DNA from: Pollenia angustigena
Taxonomy: Eukaryota; Arthropoda; Insecta; Diptera; Polleniidae
DNA length: 64,000 nt
Assembly: GCA_930367215.1 (NCBI GenBank)
Contig: OV884058.1
Coordinates: 220,948,208-221,012,207 of the forward strand
Direction of reading: 5' to 3'
Shown here piece after piece: positions 23,628-34,966 of the stretch; the first letter of the stretch is position 1; every line of letters begins with the position of its first letter. The notes under the pieces are model-generated. The model had not been told where the DNA came from, made no database searches, and saw only the letters and a program-made list of their open reading frames with translations. A program made the position numbers and the translations under genes.

Positions 23628-24780
23628 ATGCTAAAAGAAAAAATATCTAAAATAATCTTTTTAATAAGTATTTTTTTGCGTACAAAGATGTCTTCAAAAC
23701 AGATGGAAAGGTACTTTTTTGCAAAGTTTGCATTTGAGAGAAAATTTCAAGTAAATCAGCACCTTCAATGCCAGAAACACAAAAAAGACCGGGCTGCTGA
23801 AAAGGTTTCGTAAACTTTAGTTTCAAGAAAATCAGCTTTTGGGGATAAAACTAGTTAATTGAGTTTGGAATTGTGTGATGCTCTGGTGTCTGAAGATATA
23901 CGAACAAAACAACCAGCATTTTAGAAATTTTTTAAGCAAATATACCAATGAACCATTCCTTCGGAAACAGCCTTTAGAAAAACTTATCTCGACAAGTTGT
24001 ACACTATACAACTATGTGACATTGTTGAAAGAATTAAGACACGTTTTTTGTGGCTGTCCATTGACGAAACAACGCACATTGAAGGATCTTGAATGCCGAA
24101 GAAGAACAGAATAAACACAAATTTTTGTTCAATGTTGAACAGTTGGAAAAGGAGGATCATGCTTTAATAGCTCGAACATTCAATGATTCAATATCTCTTT
24201 TAGGAGAAGACTTTAACAAAAATAAATTTTTGCTCTACTTGACTGATGCAGCGCCATAAATGATTAAGTCTGGAAGTTTTTAAAAGCTATTTTATCCAAA
24301 AATGTAAAATATCACATGCTAAGCTCATACCATGTATCGTGTGGCTGAAGAAATTAGAAATCAATTTGATACAATAGATTCATTAATATCATGAGGTAAA
24401 AAAGATTTTTAAAGTTACCTTTGCGTGTTTCACTATTTAAAGAAAAATATCCTGACTTGAACCTTCCACCGCTGTCATTAAAATAAGAAAAGTAGAAGGT
24501 CAAATCGGCGAAAAAATAAAATCCAAAATTCATGCAGTTTTAAAAAAGAATGTCGGATTTAAAAAACTTAAAGAAATTGGTAATATTTTTAATTCACTTT
24601 CCAGTAAAGAAAAAATTGTAGACAATGAATATTCTACAAAGGAGTTGACCACTTTTAAATATCCACCTATTACATCCGTTGATGTCGAACGAACATTTTC
24701 AATGCTTAAAACTGTTTTAAGACCAAATAGAATGAGTTTTACATTTGAAAACTTAAAAAAAAAAACTTATTTATTTATAT
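23628..24780 (+). pseudogene. hAT transposase relic (BED/CGGBP1-like zinc-finger type)
   Basis: A frame starting at 23628 gives FFAKFAFERKFQVNQHLQ and CQKHKKDRA, resembling the N-terminal zinc-finger region of hAT transposases related to CGGBP1. Further pieces, in changing frames, read LCDALVSEDIRTKQPAF, WLSIDETTHIEG (region of the first catalytic Asp) and, near 24655-24760, PPITSVDVERTFSMLK, the C-terminal dimerisation block with its catalytic Glu. Many stops and shifts show long decay. It belongs to the old element that I place at about 13784-26190. Confidence 0.75.
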
Positions 24781-24859
24781 ACATACTTATGTAAATATAT
24801 CTTTATCTACTACTACTTTTTAAACTATGTTTTAAGTTTTTAAAACTGAATGAAATGTA

Positions 24860-25778
24860 AAGGGTGGTTAAATTGTAAGGCCCGATGTTGAATGTGAACC
24901 ACACCTAAACGCCAAGTTTTTTTCCGAATTTTATTTGACATTTCTCTATTTCAGACTTACTCAATTTGAACCATGGAGAGATACACAATCCAACAACGTG
25001 TTGAAGTTATCCAGACTTATTATGAAAATGGGCGTTCAAATCAAAATGCATATCGTGCAGTGATGAGGCACATTTTCACCTCAGTGGATTCGTCAATAAA
25101 CAGAATTGCCGCATTTGGGCGAATGAGAATCCAAGAGTGATTGTCGAAAAACCAATGCACCCACAAAGAGTGACTGTTTGGTGCGGTTTATGGGCTGGCG
25201 GCATCATCGGGCCGTATTTTTTCCAAAATGAGGCCGGTCAGGCAGTTACTGTGAATGGTGTTCGCTATCGTGAGATGATAACGAACTTTTTATGGCCCGA
25301 ATTGGAAGATGTGGATGTGGACGATATGTGGTTTCAGCAGGACGGTGCCACTTGCCACACAGCTAACGAAACAATGGCTCTTTTGCGCAACAAATTCAAT
25401 GGCCGTGTTATCTCACGTAATGGCGATGTCAATTGGCCGCCAAGATCATGTGATTTGACACCGTTGGACTTTTTTCTTTGGGGTTATTTGAAAGAAAAGG
25501 TGTACGTCGATAAGCCAGCAACAATTCAAGAGCTAAAGGATGAGATAATTCGGCACATTAACGGCATAGAACCTCCATTATGCCTCAGGGTCATCGAAAA
25601 TTTGGACCATCGGATGGAGGTGTGCCGCCGTGGTCGCGGCTCCCATTTGGCCGATATTTTGTTCCATACATAATTGAGTAATACCAATATATCATAATAA
25701 AATAAAATTACAATAATTTCCTAAATAGTTTGTGTTTTATTCAAAATCAACATCGGCCCTTGAAATTTAACCACCCTT
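24860..25778 (+). mobile_element. Mariner-superfamily element, internally deleted
   Basis: Inverted termini AAGGGTGGTTAAATT (about 30 bp in all, including CCGATGTTGA) are flanked by TA (24858-24859 and 25779-25780). At 919 bp it is shorter than the roughly 1.3 kb usual for mariners because the transposase has lost part of its N-terminal half. It interrupts the 3' part of the hAT relic. Confidence 0.92.
24973..25673 (+). pseudogene. Mariner transposase, internal deletion but open catalytic domain
   Basis: ATG at 24973 opens MERYTIQQRVEVIQTYYENG, the N-terminal DNA-binding helix region. After YRA the reading shifts to SDEAHFHLSGFVNKQNCR (from 25059) and stays open to the stop at 25671. The catalytic carboxylates are visible: SDEAHF, WFQQDGATCH and SCDLTPLDFFLWG; I count 36 residues between the second and third Asp. 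About a hundred residues between the DNA-binding region and the first Asp are missing, with a frame change at the joint, so no active enzyme is expected. Confidence 0.9.
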
Positions 25779-25990
25779 TATTTATGTTTTTTTTTTGTTA
25801 AATATGGTTAAATAAATATATTTTTTGAATGCATATTTTTTACTTTTATTTTTGCATATTTTACGATTTTTATTGCATGTTTTATGCGCATATTTTGCGA
25901 TTTTAAGTGCATGAACTTCCTTGCCCTGCTGATTTTTCTTTTTTTTTATCAAAAAAAAATTATTCGATTAATCAAGAATTTGATTATTAA

Positions 25991-26104
25991 CCCCGTATTT
26001 ATAAACGATTATTAAATTTAACAAACGTTTATTAAGAGAATTTTCATACAAAATTTATTTTGTAAACCTTTATTAAATATAAAAAATTTTTATAAATACA
26101 GGCG
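25991..26104. mobile_element. Small PIF-like MITE, CCCCGTATTTATAAA ends
   Basis: Ends CCCCGTATTTATAAA and (reverse complement) CGCCTGTATTTATAAA with TAA duplications at 25988-25990 and 26105-26107. 114 bp. Confidence 0.65.
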
Positions 26105-26590
26105 TAAATTTTTTGTTTAATCAAATATTTGATTAGTTACAATTTTGATTAATCAATATTTTCGATTAACCCATTAATTCCTATTAAATATGATTTCTTT
26201 GTCGTTTATCTTATTACTTTTAGGGTCCTTGATTTATCTATTCATATATACACATTTATAAATACACAGAATTTTAATTTGCTAGTATTTTTTGCCAATT
26301 ACACGTGCAATTTATTACGAAAAAATCAAACATAAAATTATTTTTGTCTTTGATGCTCAGAGTTTTAGTACAAAATGTCGGACCTGCGCAATGCGTAATC
26401 TTGCTTATTTGATTCATGCTTTATTCTTATAAAACACAAACTATAACAATAATATTGATTATAGAGCAGTGATGTCCTTTGGTAACATTTTTCGTAAATT
26501 TTTAACCCTTAAATGCCTGAAGTTTCAAATTTGATACCGGACTTTAAATCGAATTGCGCACTTGCAATCATTAAATTTTTTAATATTTAT

Positions 26591-27690
26591 ACCCTCCACC
26601 ACAATTAGTTGTGAAGAGGGTATATTAAGTTTGTAATTCCGTGTGAAACTTTTTTATTATTCATCTCAGATCCTATAAAGTAGATGTATTCTGGGTCCTT
26701 GAGTAATTTTAAGTCGATTAAGCCATGTCCGCCTGTCTGTCCGTCTGTTGAAAACACGCTCACTTTTGAACAACTCAAAAAAAATGAGCAAACTTGGCGC
26801 CAAATTGCTTGTAGTTATCCTACGCAGTTTGAGATTGAAATCCAGCAAAATCGGTTCAGTAGGACCAGAGCTATGAATCAAAATGTGGAACCACCACCTA
26901 AAAAAATTGATAATTTTGTTACACAAAAAATAACATAAATGCTGGAACAAGGCACGAAATGAGATAAGATTTTGCAAAAATTAGTTTTATTTGCCTGGAA
27001 ATCACGCTGTTAAATTTCATGAAGATCCGTCCATAATTTATCCTAAGCTCCATATAAACACTACTCCCGGAAAACAGTTTAGTACGCCTAAAACCGTAAA
27101 AAATAACGCTAGCGTAACAAAATTTGGTACGTCACAGTTTTTTAGGACTAGAAATAGCACTGTGAAATTTCGTGACGATCGGTCCATAATTTACCTTAGG
27201 CCCCTTATAAACCCTACTACCGGAAAACAGTTTATTTAGTACGCCTAAAACCGTAAAAAAGAATGCAATCATAACAAATTTTGGCTCGTCACAGATCTAA
27301 AGGACTATAAATGATACTGTGAAATTTCGTGAAGATCGGTACATAATTTACCCTAGGCCCCATAGAAACCCTACTCCCGGAAAACAGTTGAGTACACTTA
27401 AAACCATAATTAATAATGCTATCATAAAAGAAATTGGTACGTCACAGTTTTAAAGGACTAGAAATGACGCTGTGAAATTTCGTGATGATCGGTCCATAAT
27501 TTACCCTAGGCCCCATATAAACCCTACTACCGGAAAACAGTTTAGTCGCCTAAAACCATAAATGATAACAAATCGTCACAGTTTAAGATAATAATAATAT
27601 CATACAGATATTACTCCTTAAACATTCGAACTGTCGGTGGAGGGTATCAAAGATTCGGCACAGTCGAATATAGCACTCTAACTTGTTTTA
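26591..27690. mobile_element. TACCC-type dispersed fly repeat, copy 1
   Basis: Starts TATACCCTCCACCACA and ends GGAGGGTATC...GAATATAGCAC...ACTTGTTTT. Inside is TCTGGGTCCTTGAG...GTCCGCCTGTCTGTCCG, the pattern repeated at 36650-37390 and in part at 60722-61265. Such repeats are abundant in calyptrate flies; their transposition class is not evident here. The open frame 26684-26938 lies in it and is not a gene. Confidence 0.65.
27000..27590 (+). repeat. Minisatellite, four units of 153-157 bp
   Basis: GTGAAATTTCGTGA...GATCGGTCCATAATTTA recurs with starts at about 27012, 27165, 27322 and 27475. Each unit also holds GGAAAACAGTT and ACGTCACAGTTT. It is the centre of the TACCC-type repeat. Confidence 0.85.
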
Positions 27691-27760
27691 AAATAAAAAA
27701 GTTTATGCTTTTTAAATATCAAAATTAAAACTTGCTTAGTTTTTGCAAATAAATGTATTA

Positions 27761-28025
27761 GTGCTGGTTCACACAGGTCAAGTTTGACTCTTCAAGTCTC
27801 GAGCTTTTAGGAGAGAGGGGTAAAGAGAATGGAAAGGGGTACATACTTGACCGTACCAGTCAGTTTTGTATTTTTCTTTTCTTTTTTCATCCGTAATATA
27901 ATAAAAAGCTACAAAGTTGAAGGAAAAGAAAACAAAAATTAATTTTGTGCAAGAACGTGAACGCAAGTTCAAAAGAAAATTAAAATAAAACTGTTCAAGT
28001 AAACTTGACCTGTGTGAACCAGCAC
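27761..28025. mobile_element. MITE with GTGCTGGTTCACACAGG ends
   Basis: About 28-bp near-perfect inverted repeats (GTGCTGGTTCACACAGGTCA...) with TA on each side. 265 bp. Antisense open frames here are not genes. Confidence 0.8.
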
Positions 28026-28182
28026 TAAACATTTATATTTATTTTTTTTATTATGTTTCCCTTTATCTGGTGAATAAAATACCTCATTGATATGTTTTAA
28101 AATTAAATATGGAAAAGCGGGCATTAAAGTGTTAAGGCCCGAAGCAACATTTGGCAAAATTTTCGTTACTTTTGGTTACATG

Positions 28183-29194
28183 CAGGCCTGCCATTTTTGC
28201 CGATTTATCGGCATTTTGCCGATTTTTTGCCCCTAAATTATCAAAGTGCCGATTTGCCGATTTTTGCTCCAAAAATGCCGATTTTTTGACTAACACGTAA
28301 AATACGATTACTTTTTGTTTGTTTGATAATAATACACTTACTTTAACCGATACTGAAACAGTTGTAACATTGAAAAGAGACAACTGTTATTAAGTCAGCG
28401 CTTCTACTAAAGAAAAAGGGGTTAGTTTTATTAAATATTAAATGCAGTGTTTGTGTTAATACATTTTTATTTGAAAAGTATTGCACTATCAAGAATTAAA
28501 GGCCAAAGTTAAAAAAGAAATAATTTTTAAACCTAAAATAATTCAGTTAAAATTTCTTTTTCTATTAGGGAAATATAAAACACTTTATATTTGTGTTTGA
28601 AAATTGATAGATAAATACTTACAAAAGAATAAAGGTAAGATAAATTTATAGGTATTCACTATCAATGAATATAATTAAAATAATAATTACTTTGATAATT
28701 AAATAATTTTTTTTTTATGATTATAACGCAATTGAGGACGATGTTAGTACATAAATTAAATAGCCAATTCGTATGTAAGGAAAATTAAATAAAAAATTTC
28801 AGATTTTATTTTTGCAAGTTAATCGTTTTTTAAAGATTATTTAAAAATTAATAATTTAAACTGTTTTGATATTAATATTAAAACGGATTTAATAAAAATG
28901 TCAAACTCAAATATTTGTATATGGAATGTACATAATTATAAGAAAGTTAAGAAAAACTTTATATTTAACTACAATTTCTTTGTAAAACGTTTATTTTGAT
29001 TGATTCTTTTGAAATTTCATAAGTTATAAACATTAGATAATTCTGAAATGTTCTTATTTGTAAGTAAGAATAGGTTTTATTGTATTTAAAATAGGTATTT
29101 TTAATTTGCCGATTTTTTTATATTAAAGTGCCGATAATGCCGATTTTTTTTTTTAAATATGCCGATTTTTTATGAAAATTATCTGGCACCCCTG
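28183..29194. mobile_element. Non-autonomous hAT-type element, GCCGATTTTT family
   Basis: Termini CAGGCCTGCCA and (reverse complement) CAGGGGTGCCA with exact duplication GTTACATG (28175-28182 and 29195-29202). TGCCGATTTTT is iterated many times inside both ends. The middle is AT-rich with no coding trace. Confidence 0.92.
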
Positions 29195-29761
29195 GTTACA
29201 TGGCACATATACTCTGTTAAAATACACCTCTTATCCAATTAGATGAGAGATAAACACCTATATTAGTGAACATAACCCGTGATGAAGAAAATTTTTATCT
29301 GGCACTGGCAGGACATAAAATGACGTATTAGGTTAATATTTGATTAATTATTGTTAGTTCATATTTAATATATGAAGATTCAATAAATAAATAATGAAAA
29401 AAAAAACATATTTCAAATGAATCATTATGAATCGCTTAAGGCCAGTTTACACGGTAATACAATGTATTACGACTTTGTAGAATCAAAATATTATGAAACT
29501 CTCTCCGAGTTTAAAAGAAAAAAATATAAATCTTTTGTAAGTATAATTCATGTTTACACGGATGGTATAAGTAAAATCAAAAAATATGACCGTACGTTAA
29601 ATCGCGAATTACCACTGAACATAATGCTGGGTACCAGAGAATAGCTTTTTGCAATTGAAAAAAAATCGCATTTAATTAACGACAACAAATACACACGCAT
29701 ACAGTCAAACTCGCGCAACCGCAAATATTCGCTGCTGGTTTGCAGTCATTCAAATAACGCA
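29195..29761. other. No gene recognised
   Basis: Contains a 75-residue open frame (29417-29644) and the string TTAAGGCCAGTTTACACGG near 29439, which resembles a PIF-type MITE end. No match to a known protein is apparent, and I see no partner end. Confidence 0.3.
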
Positions 29762-29769
29762 CATCGTGC

Positions 29770-29961
29770 CAAGGCGAATTTATACAAGGTAAGTGCAACT
29801 CTACAACTACAAAGCAAGGCGAATTAACTCCATGTATTTTGTTTTTGCAATTTTCTTACTTGTTGTCAAATTTCAGTATAAAAACCAAACAATATTTTGA
29901 CGTTTCATGATTTTTGTGGATACAGCTGACGAGTTGAGTTTACCTTGTTGAATTCGCCTTG
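29770..29961. mobile_element. CAAGGCGAATT-type small hAT-like element, copy 2
   Basis: Termini CAAGGCGAATTTATACAAGG and (reverse complement) CAAGGCGAATTCAACAAGG with exact duplication CATCGTGC (29762-29769 and 29962-29969). Nearly identical to 46978-47178. Confidence 0.92.
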
Positions 29962-30021
29962 CATCGTGCTTTGTTATTTATACAATCGTTACCTTCGTTT
30001 TTTTTTTTATAAAGATTCTAA

Positions 30022-30328
30022 AGGCCATGTCAGATAAAACTTCATCGCTTTGCGTGACGTTTCTAACTTTGACTGAAAAGCGTAACGCAAAAGGTGTATG
30101 TCACAATAAACACTCACGCATTGTGTGTTAAAAAAAAATAAACAAAAAAAATTTCTACTAGTAGATTGTCAAAGCACGCAAAAAGATGAGAGTTGCCTAA
30201 CTTTTCGCTTCGCTTTGCGTTAAAAGTTCTTTATGTGACATGTTTCGTATAAGTATGTATATTTCATCTTAAATGTCAAAGCGAAACTCTGACGCAAAGC
30301 GAAGCAAAAGTTTTATCTGACATGGCCT
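30022..30328. mobile_element. PIF/Harbinger-like MITE, AGGCCATGTCAGATAAAACT ends
   Basis: Long inverted ends AGGCCATGTCAGATAAAACT with TAA duplications (30019-30021 and 30329-30331). 307 bp. GCGTNACG-like strings repeat inside. Confidence 0.85.
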
Positions 30329-30331
30329 TAA

Positions 30332-30699
30332 GTGTTCTGAGCGCAAATGATTGTTTGGTAAAGAAACAAAAAATACAAACGAAAGAGCCAGAAATCAAAC
30401 AATCATTACTCATGTATTTATTCAGCATTAACTATGTAGTACAAGAAAAAAAAAATTGAAATGAAACTAAACACACAAACTTATTTAGGTACACACAATT
30501 TCCATAGAAACAAAAAGGACAGTAGTAGTAGTAGTAGGTACAATGTATTTTTGTTATTGTTGTTTTTATTGTTGTTAATTTTGAAAAAGCGTCTCATCGT
30601 TGTTTATTGTTGTTGTTGTTAATGTAAACAAAAGTATAGAGAATGTGCTCTTTTGAATTTACTCAGTTGTGTTATATTGCGTGAGCAACAAAAATGCAA
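30332..30699. repeat. Unique-looking sequence with AGT and TTG microsatellites
   Basis: A run of AGT repeats at about 30520-30536 and TTGTTG-rich runs at 30548-30620. No gene. Confidence 0.6.
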
Positions 30700-30707
30700 A
30701 TAAAGCA

Positions 30708-32622
30708 CAGGGTTGTCAGATGTGGCGATTTCTCGCCAAACGTGGCGATTTTCAAACTTGATTGGCGATCTAATATTCGATTTGGCGACATGGCGATGTT
30801 TTGGCGATATTTTAAAATAGGTGGCGATTTTGTTGGCTATTTTGGTGAGCAATGCATTTGTTTTGAAACTCGTTTAATTCAATACGAAAAAATTATATTA
30901 TTTTTATTCTAGTATTTTTATGTATGAAATTTAAGGCTTTTATAGTCAGTATGTATTTGAAACTAAATTGTGTTATTGCTTTAGTTGTTTCTTTGGCCAG
31001 AGTGATGAATTAATGTTATTTTTGTCAAGCTAATAGGGCCTACATTTCTTCAATGTAAATAAAATTCAATTTTTAATTAAAATATTTTGTTCCCGACGTT
31101 TCGTCGATTGTTTGTCGACTTTTTCAAGGGATTGTTGTCTATTTAAAAATTATACAACAATAAAATAAGTACAATAATGTAAAATATAAACAATAAAGAC
31201 TTACAATATGAGATTTAATCACATTAAAAAGTTCCTGATGTACTCAGGAGCATACAAATATAATTTTAATAATTTTTATGTTATGTTGAAATGTTTGACG
31301 AATGTATTGAAAATCCAGGAGAAAATTATTTTTCATATTAAAAAAAAAAATTATAAAGCGTGAATATACCTATTTCAATATAATTTTAATTATTATCGAC
31401 CTTTTCCAAATTTTATTGTTATGTTTTTTAGAAAACTCTAAACGGGCTTATTAAGGTCTTGTGTTTTATGAAAATAAAAAGATTATAACATAATTTTTTC
31501 TTCCGACGTTTCGTTGGAGATTCCCAACATCTTCAGAGAGATATTTTTATTGATCTATAATCTTTTCGTCAATTGTTTTAATTTTACGTTAATTTACAAA
31601 TTCAGTTTTATACACACAACATTAAACATAAATTTTTTATTAACAACACAAATGAAAACAAACTATTGCTATTAAAAAATTAATGTTAAATTATAAAATT
31701 TTGTCAAACTATATCACAGATGGTAAATTATTAAACTAAAATTTAAAGTTTACGAACAATTCTCCATTATAAAATGTGGCAAATTATTATCACAAACAAA
31801 ATTCGTTGTTATTAAAGATATTAATGAATCGTAACGTACTTTTGGATGTTTATGAAACACAATGGACAAAAGGACCGTTTGTAATTGGGTGATATTCCAT
31901 CTTATTTTAATCAGTTTTCGACAAAAGTCTATAGCTTTTAGGACACGTCAGGTACGTACCATTTTTAAGTACTTGCTTTGGCTGTTCATTGTATGGTGCT
32001 AAATCCAACTAGTAAAGACTGTGTTCAAAATGTATTTTCAATAACGAACTTCACTAAAACTCTCCTTCTAAATAGAATGCAGTTCTTGACGCGGTGTTAC
32101 GAGTTATAAATTACTTTATGAATGTTAAATCTACATGATGCACTTCTTTTGTACCTTCGTTGAAAAAAATTAATTCACTTACAATGTATTTCAAAAGAGA
32201 AGACAAAAGGGAGTTTTGGCGCTGAAGTGTTTAGCGTTTTAGAAATATAATAGAACTCCACTACATACATACATAAATCCAATATTTGTTTAATACTAAC
32301 CACAAAAATTCTTTCTTTGCTGCTTTTAGTAGACTTCTATTAAGTATTTAATAGTGCAATGTTCCTTTTTTTTTTGTCTTCACTAATCATTTTTACTTGG
32401 TTCTAAATAAAAACTAAACATAAATATATATTATGGCGACTTTTTTAAAATTTTTGGCGGATTTTAGCGACTTGGAACAAATTTATTTTTTAAGATTTAT
32501 AAAAAATATTTGTAATAATTTAAATCATCTGTATTTTATTGTCAAAAAGTTAAAAATAAAGTCTTTGGCGATTTTTGACATTGAATTTGGCGAAAAAGGT
32601 CAAAATCGATCTGACAACCCTG
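30708..32622. mobile_element. Non-autonomous hAT-type element, GGCGATTTTT family
   Basis: Termini CAGGGTTGTCAGAT and ATCTGACAACCCTG; exact duplication ATAAAGCA (30700-30707 and 32623-32630). TGGCGATTTT is iterated at both ends. The middle contains unrelated material with two GAAACGTCGG-type motifs (31075-31540). Confidence 0.93.
31080..31545 (-). repeat. Two GACGAAACGTCGG-type hairpin motifs
   Basis: On the minus strand, 31545-31500 reads CTGAAGA, a GTTGG/CCAAC stem, GAAA, then CGTCGG. 31135-31090 reads a GTCGA/TCGAC stem, GAAA, CGTCGG. The layout recalls hammerhead-like and Penelope-like 3' motifs, though an extra U after CTGAAGA and the missing CTGA in the second copy weaken it. Confidence 0.35.
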
Positions 32623-32780
32623 ATAAAGCACTTTCAATAAAAAACGAATAAATGAAAATATCAAATGTGTACGAAAGGAAAAAAAAAATTACCAACGTTG
32701 AACTTTGTTTTGCAAGCTTAGAATAAATGTAAATTTTAGGGTATGAATAATCAACAGAAATTGTTGATTTTGAGTTTCTC

Positions 32781-32920
32781 TGCTGGGTACACACTATGCA
32801 ACACATTTACGCAATCTAGTGAATTAAATTCATTTTTATTCATTCCAGGTTGCATCAACATCAAAACGCTTTGATATTTTGAGGTTGCATTGAAACAGAT
32901 TGCACTGTGTGTACCCAGCA
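32781..32920. mobile_element. Small MITE, TGCTGGGTACACAC ends
   Basis: TGCTGGGTACACACTATGCAA and its near reverse complement (TGCACTGTGTGTACCCAGCA) bound a 140-bp block. Target duplication not resolved. Confidence 0.65.
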
Positions 32921-33110
32921 TAATAACAAAATAAAGAGAGCCTTTTTTGTAGAGTGTTACCATTTCAGCATATTTTCTGCTAGATTAAGCAGATTGAGTT
33001 GGGGAATTGCTATTGCTAAAGCCTAATACTTTGTGAGATAGAAATCTAATGAGTTTTGTTGCGACTGTCAAAAAATCTAATGTAACATGACAGTTTGTGT
33101 TCAGACCATC

Positions 33111-34270
33111 TAGGGTTGCCAGACGTACTGTTTTTAGCAGTACATGTACTGATTTTTGTCAATTGTACTGTTTTATGCACAATACCCAAAACAGTACGCA
33201 AATGTACTGTTTTTTACACTTTGTACTGTTTTTGTACTGATTTTTTGGTTTAGTCTCCAAAAAACAATGATATTAAGAAAAACTGTGTTTAAGTAATACA
33301 CATTAGGGTATTTTTAACGGTATGCTATCAAGCTATATTGTCATAATATTTAAGAAATTGTTGTTGTGTTGCAAACAAAAAAAGTTGTAAAATAATTAGA
33401 ATTTTTTTACTACGTCTATTGCTTTGCCAAAAAATACACAGATTAAATTAGGGGTCGCTCAAATCATTCATATTTTTTCGTGGTATTATTTTAAGACATA
33501 TGATAACCTTTAAATCCCTGATTAGTATTTCCCTTTACCAGGATATCAACAGTGCATAAATTTAACACACCTGAAAAAAATTTATTTTATATTGATAAAA
33601 TATTTTCAGATTTTGGGGGAAAAAAAATAAACCAAACAATTTTTTTGAGCTTATAGATTAACGGCCAATTTCACTAAGTTCAGTTATACCTAACTATAAC
33701 TATAAATGTGAATATTACAAAATACAGTTATAGTAATATAGTTGAAATTGGCCGTAATTAAATAATATAGCTGAAATTGGCCGTACCTAAATAAAATTTT
33801 TTTTGATATCGGAAAATTAATTAAAGAAAGAAACAAATATTTTCTGAAATTTATTCGATAGTTCCACACTATGTGTGTGGTGAAAATTGCTTTAAATATC
33901 AACATGCTTTAAGAAAATTCTACTAACTCAATCAATGAGTAGGTTTTTTTTAAGTTAAATATAAACTTAGATATTTAAACGTTTTACATTGGAAAATAAT
34001 ACTATGGCCAAATGCTTTGTTTGTGATGTATGATTTATAAACGCAAATGGTGTCATTTTGTATATATACCATTTATATAAATCTTTCCTTTGATATAAAA
34101 TGTATTTTATTGGACCTTTGATGTTATACTTTTAAAGTGTATTTCTTTATGTTATTATATTATTATAAATAGTTATGCTTTCGTAAAAAAATGTACTGTT
34201 TTTTTCTAGATTGTACTGTTGTTTCATAACCAATGTACTGTTTTTCCGAATTCAAAATCTGGCTACCCTA
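33111..34270. mobile_element. Non-autonomous hAT-type element, TACTGTTTTT family
   Basis: Termini TAGGGTTGCCAGA and (reverse complement) TAGGGTAGCCAGA with exact duplication AGACCATC (33103-33110 and 34271-34278). TGTACTGTTTTT is repeated at both ends. The middle includes a copy (33300-33510) of the repeat that LINE 1 split at 6925-11060. Confidence 0.93.
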
Positions 34271-34926
34271 AGACCATCAAACAAAGTATAAACACTCACA
34301 CATGAAATAAAATGCAACCCTGATCCAATGAAAAGTATTATTGTTTAGAAATTTTTCAAAAAACGATGAAGTCGTATGGGATGTCAAACTTTTTTCTTAA
34401 TACTTGTCATTTTCGTGTCACATTGCATTCACACTATCACACTTTGTCATATTACTTGAGTTTTTGACATGTATTAATACAGAGTATAATAGTGTTATCT
34501 AGCCTTAACTGCTTTTTTCCTTGTCTAAAGGCAGATTTTTTTTTTTTTATCATATTTCTACTTTTTAGACAAGCAGAACTTTTTAGAATATGCATTTTTT
34601 TTTTTAAATAAAAGATTTAATGATATACTTACGGAGAAGGTCACATACTTATATAAAAATTATTTATTAAATTTTTAGCATATTTTCTTTATAAAAATTC
34701 TGCAGATTCTTAGCATATCGCACTTGTTCCTTTAAAGGGGGTCAACTCAATATTTTTAAATTTTACATACTTTTTTCATATTTCAGTTTTGTTTCAACTA
34801 AAGAGAAATATTTTAAGTTGTGCAAACTCTGACAAGTCCCCCCACCTTCTAGTCAATTCTCCTTGGCCACAACAGTTTACTTTGATGGTGTTATATTTTC
34901 TGTTGTCTCGATTTAGTGTTTACATC

Positions 34927-34966
34927 AGTGTTGCCACTTTGTGGGTAATTACCCGAATTTGGTATA
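34927..34966 (+). mobile_element. Solo hAT-like left terminus, CAGTGTTGCCAC
   Basis: CAGTGTTGCCACTTTGTGGG starts a hAT-like end with GTGGGTAATT, a motif that recurs at 36250-36300 after the pogo-like element. A matching inverted terminus AGTGGCAACACTG stands at 39874-39886, but the flanks do not match, so I cannot pair them. Confidence 0.4.

Larger units (their letters stand above)
13784..26190 (+). mobile_element. Old hAT element expanded by nested insertions (boundaries approximate)
   Basis: The left terminus TAGGGTATTCAAACGATTAA is followed by iterated CGATTAA/TTCGAATAA strings to about 13910. Similar strings recur at 25970-26180. Between them stand a hAT transposase relic (23628-24780) and several younger insertions: minisatellite DNA, a foldback element, a mariner and a PIF-like MITE. 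I infer that these were once one element. No matching target duplication was found and the right end is not certain. Confidence 0.4.
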
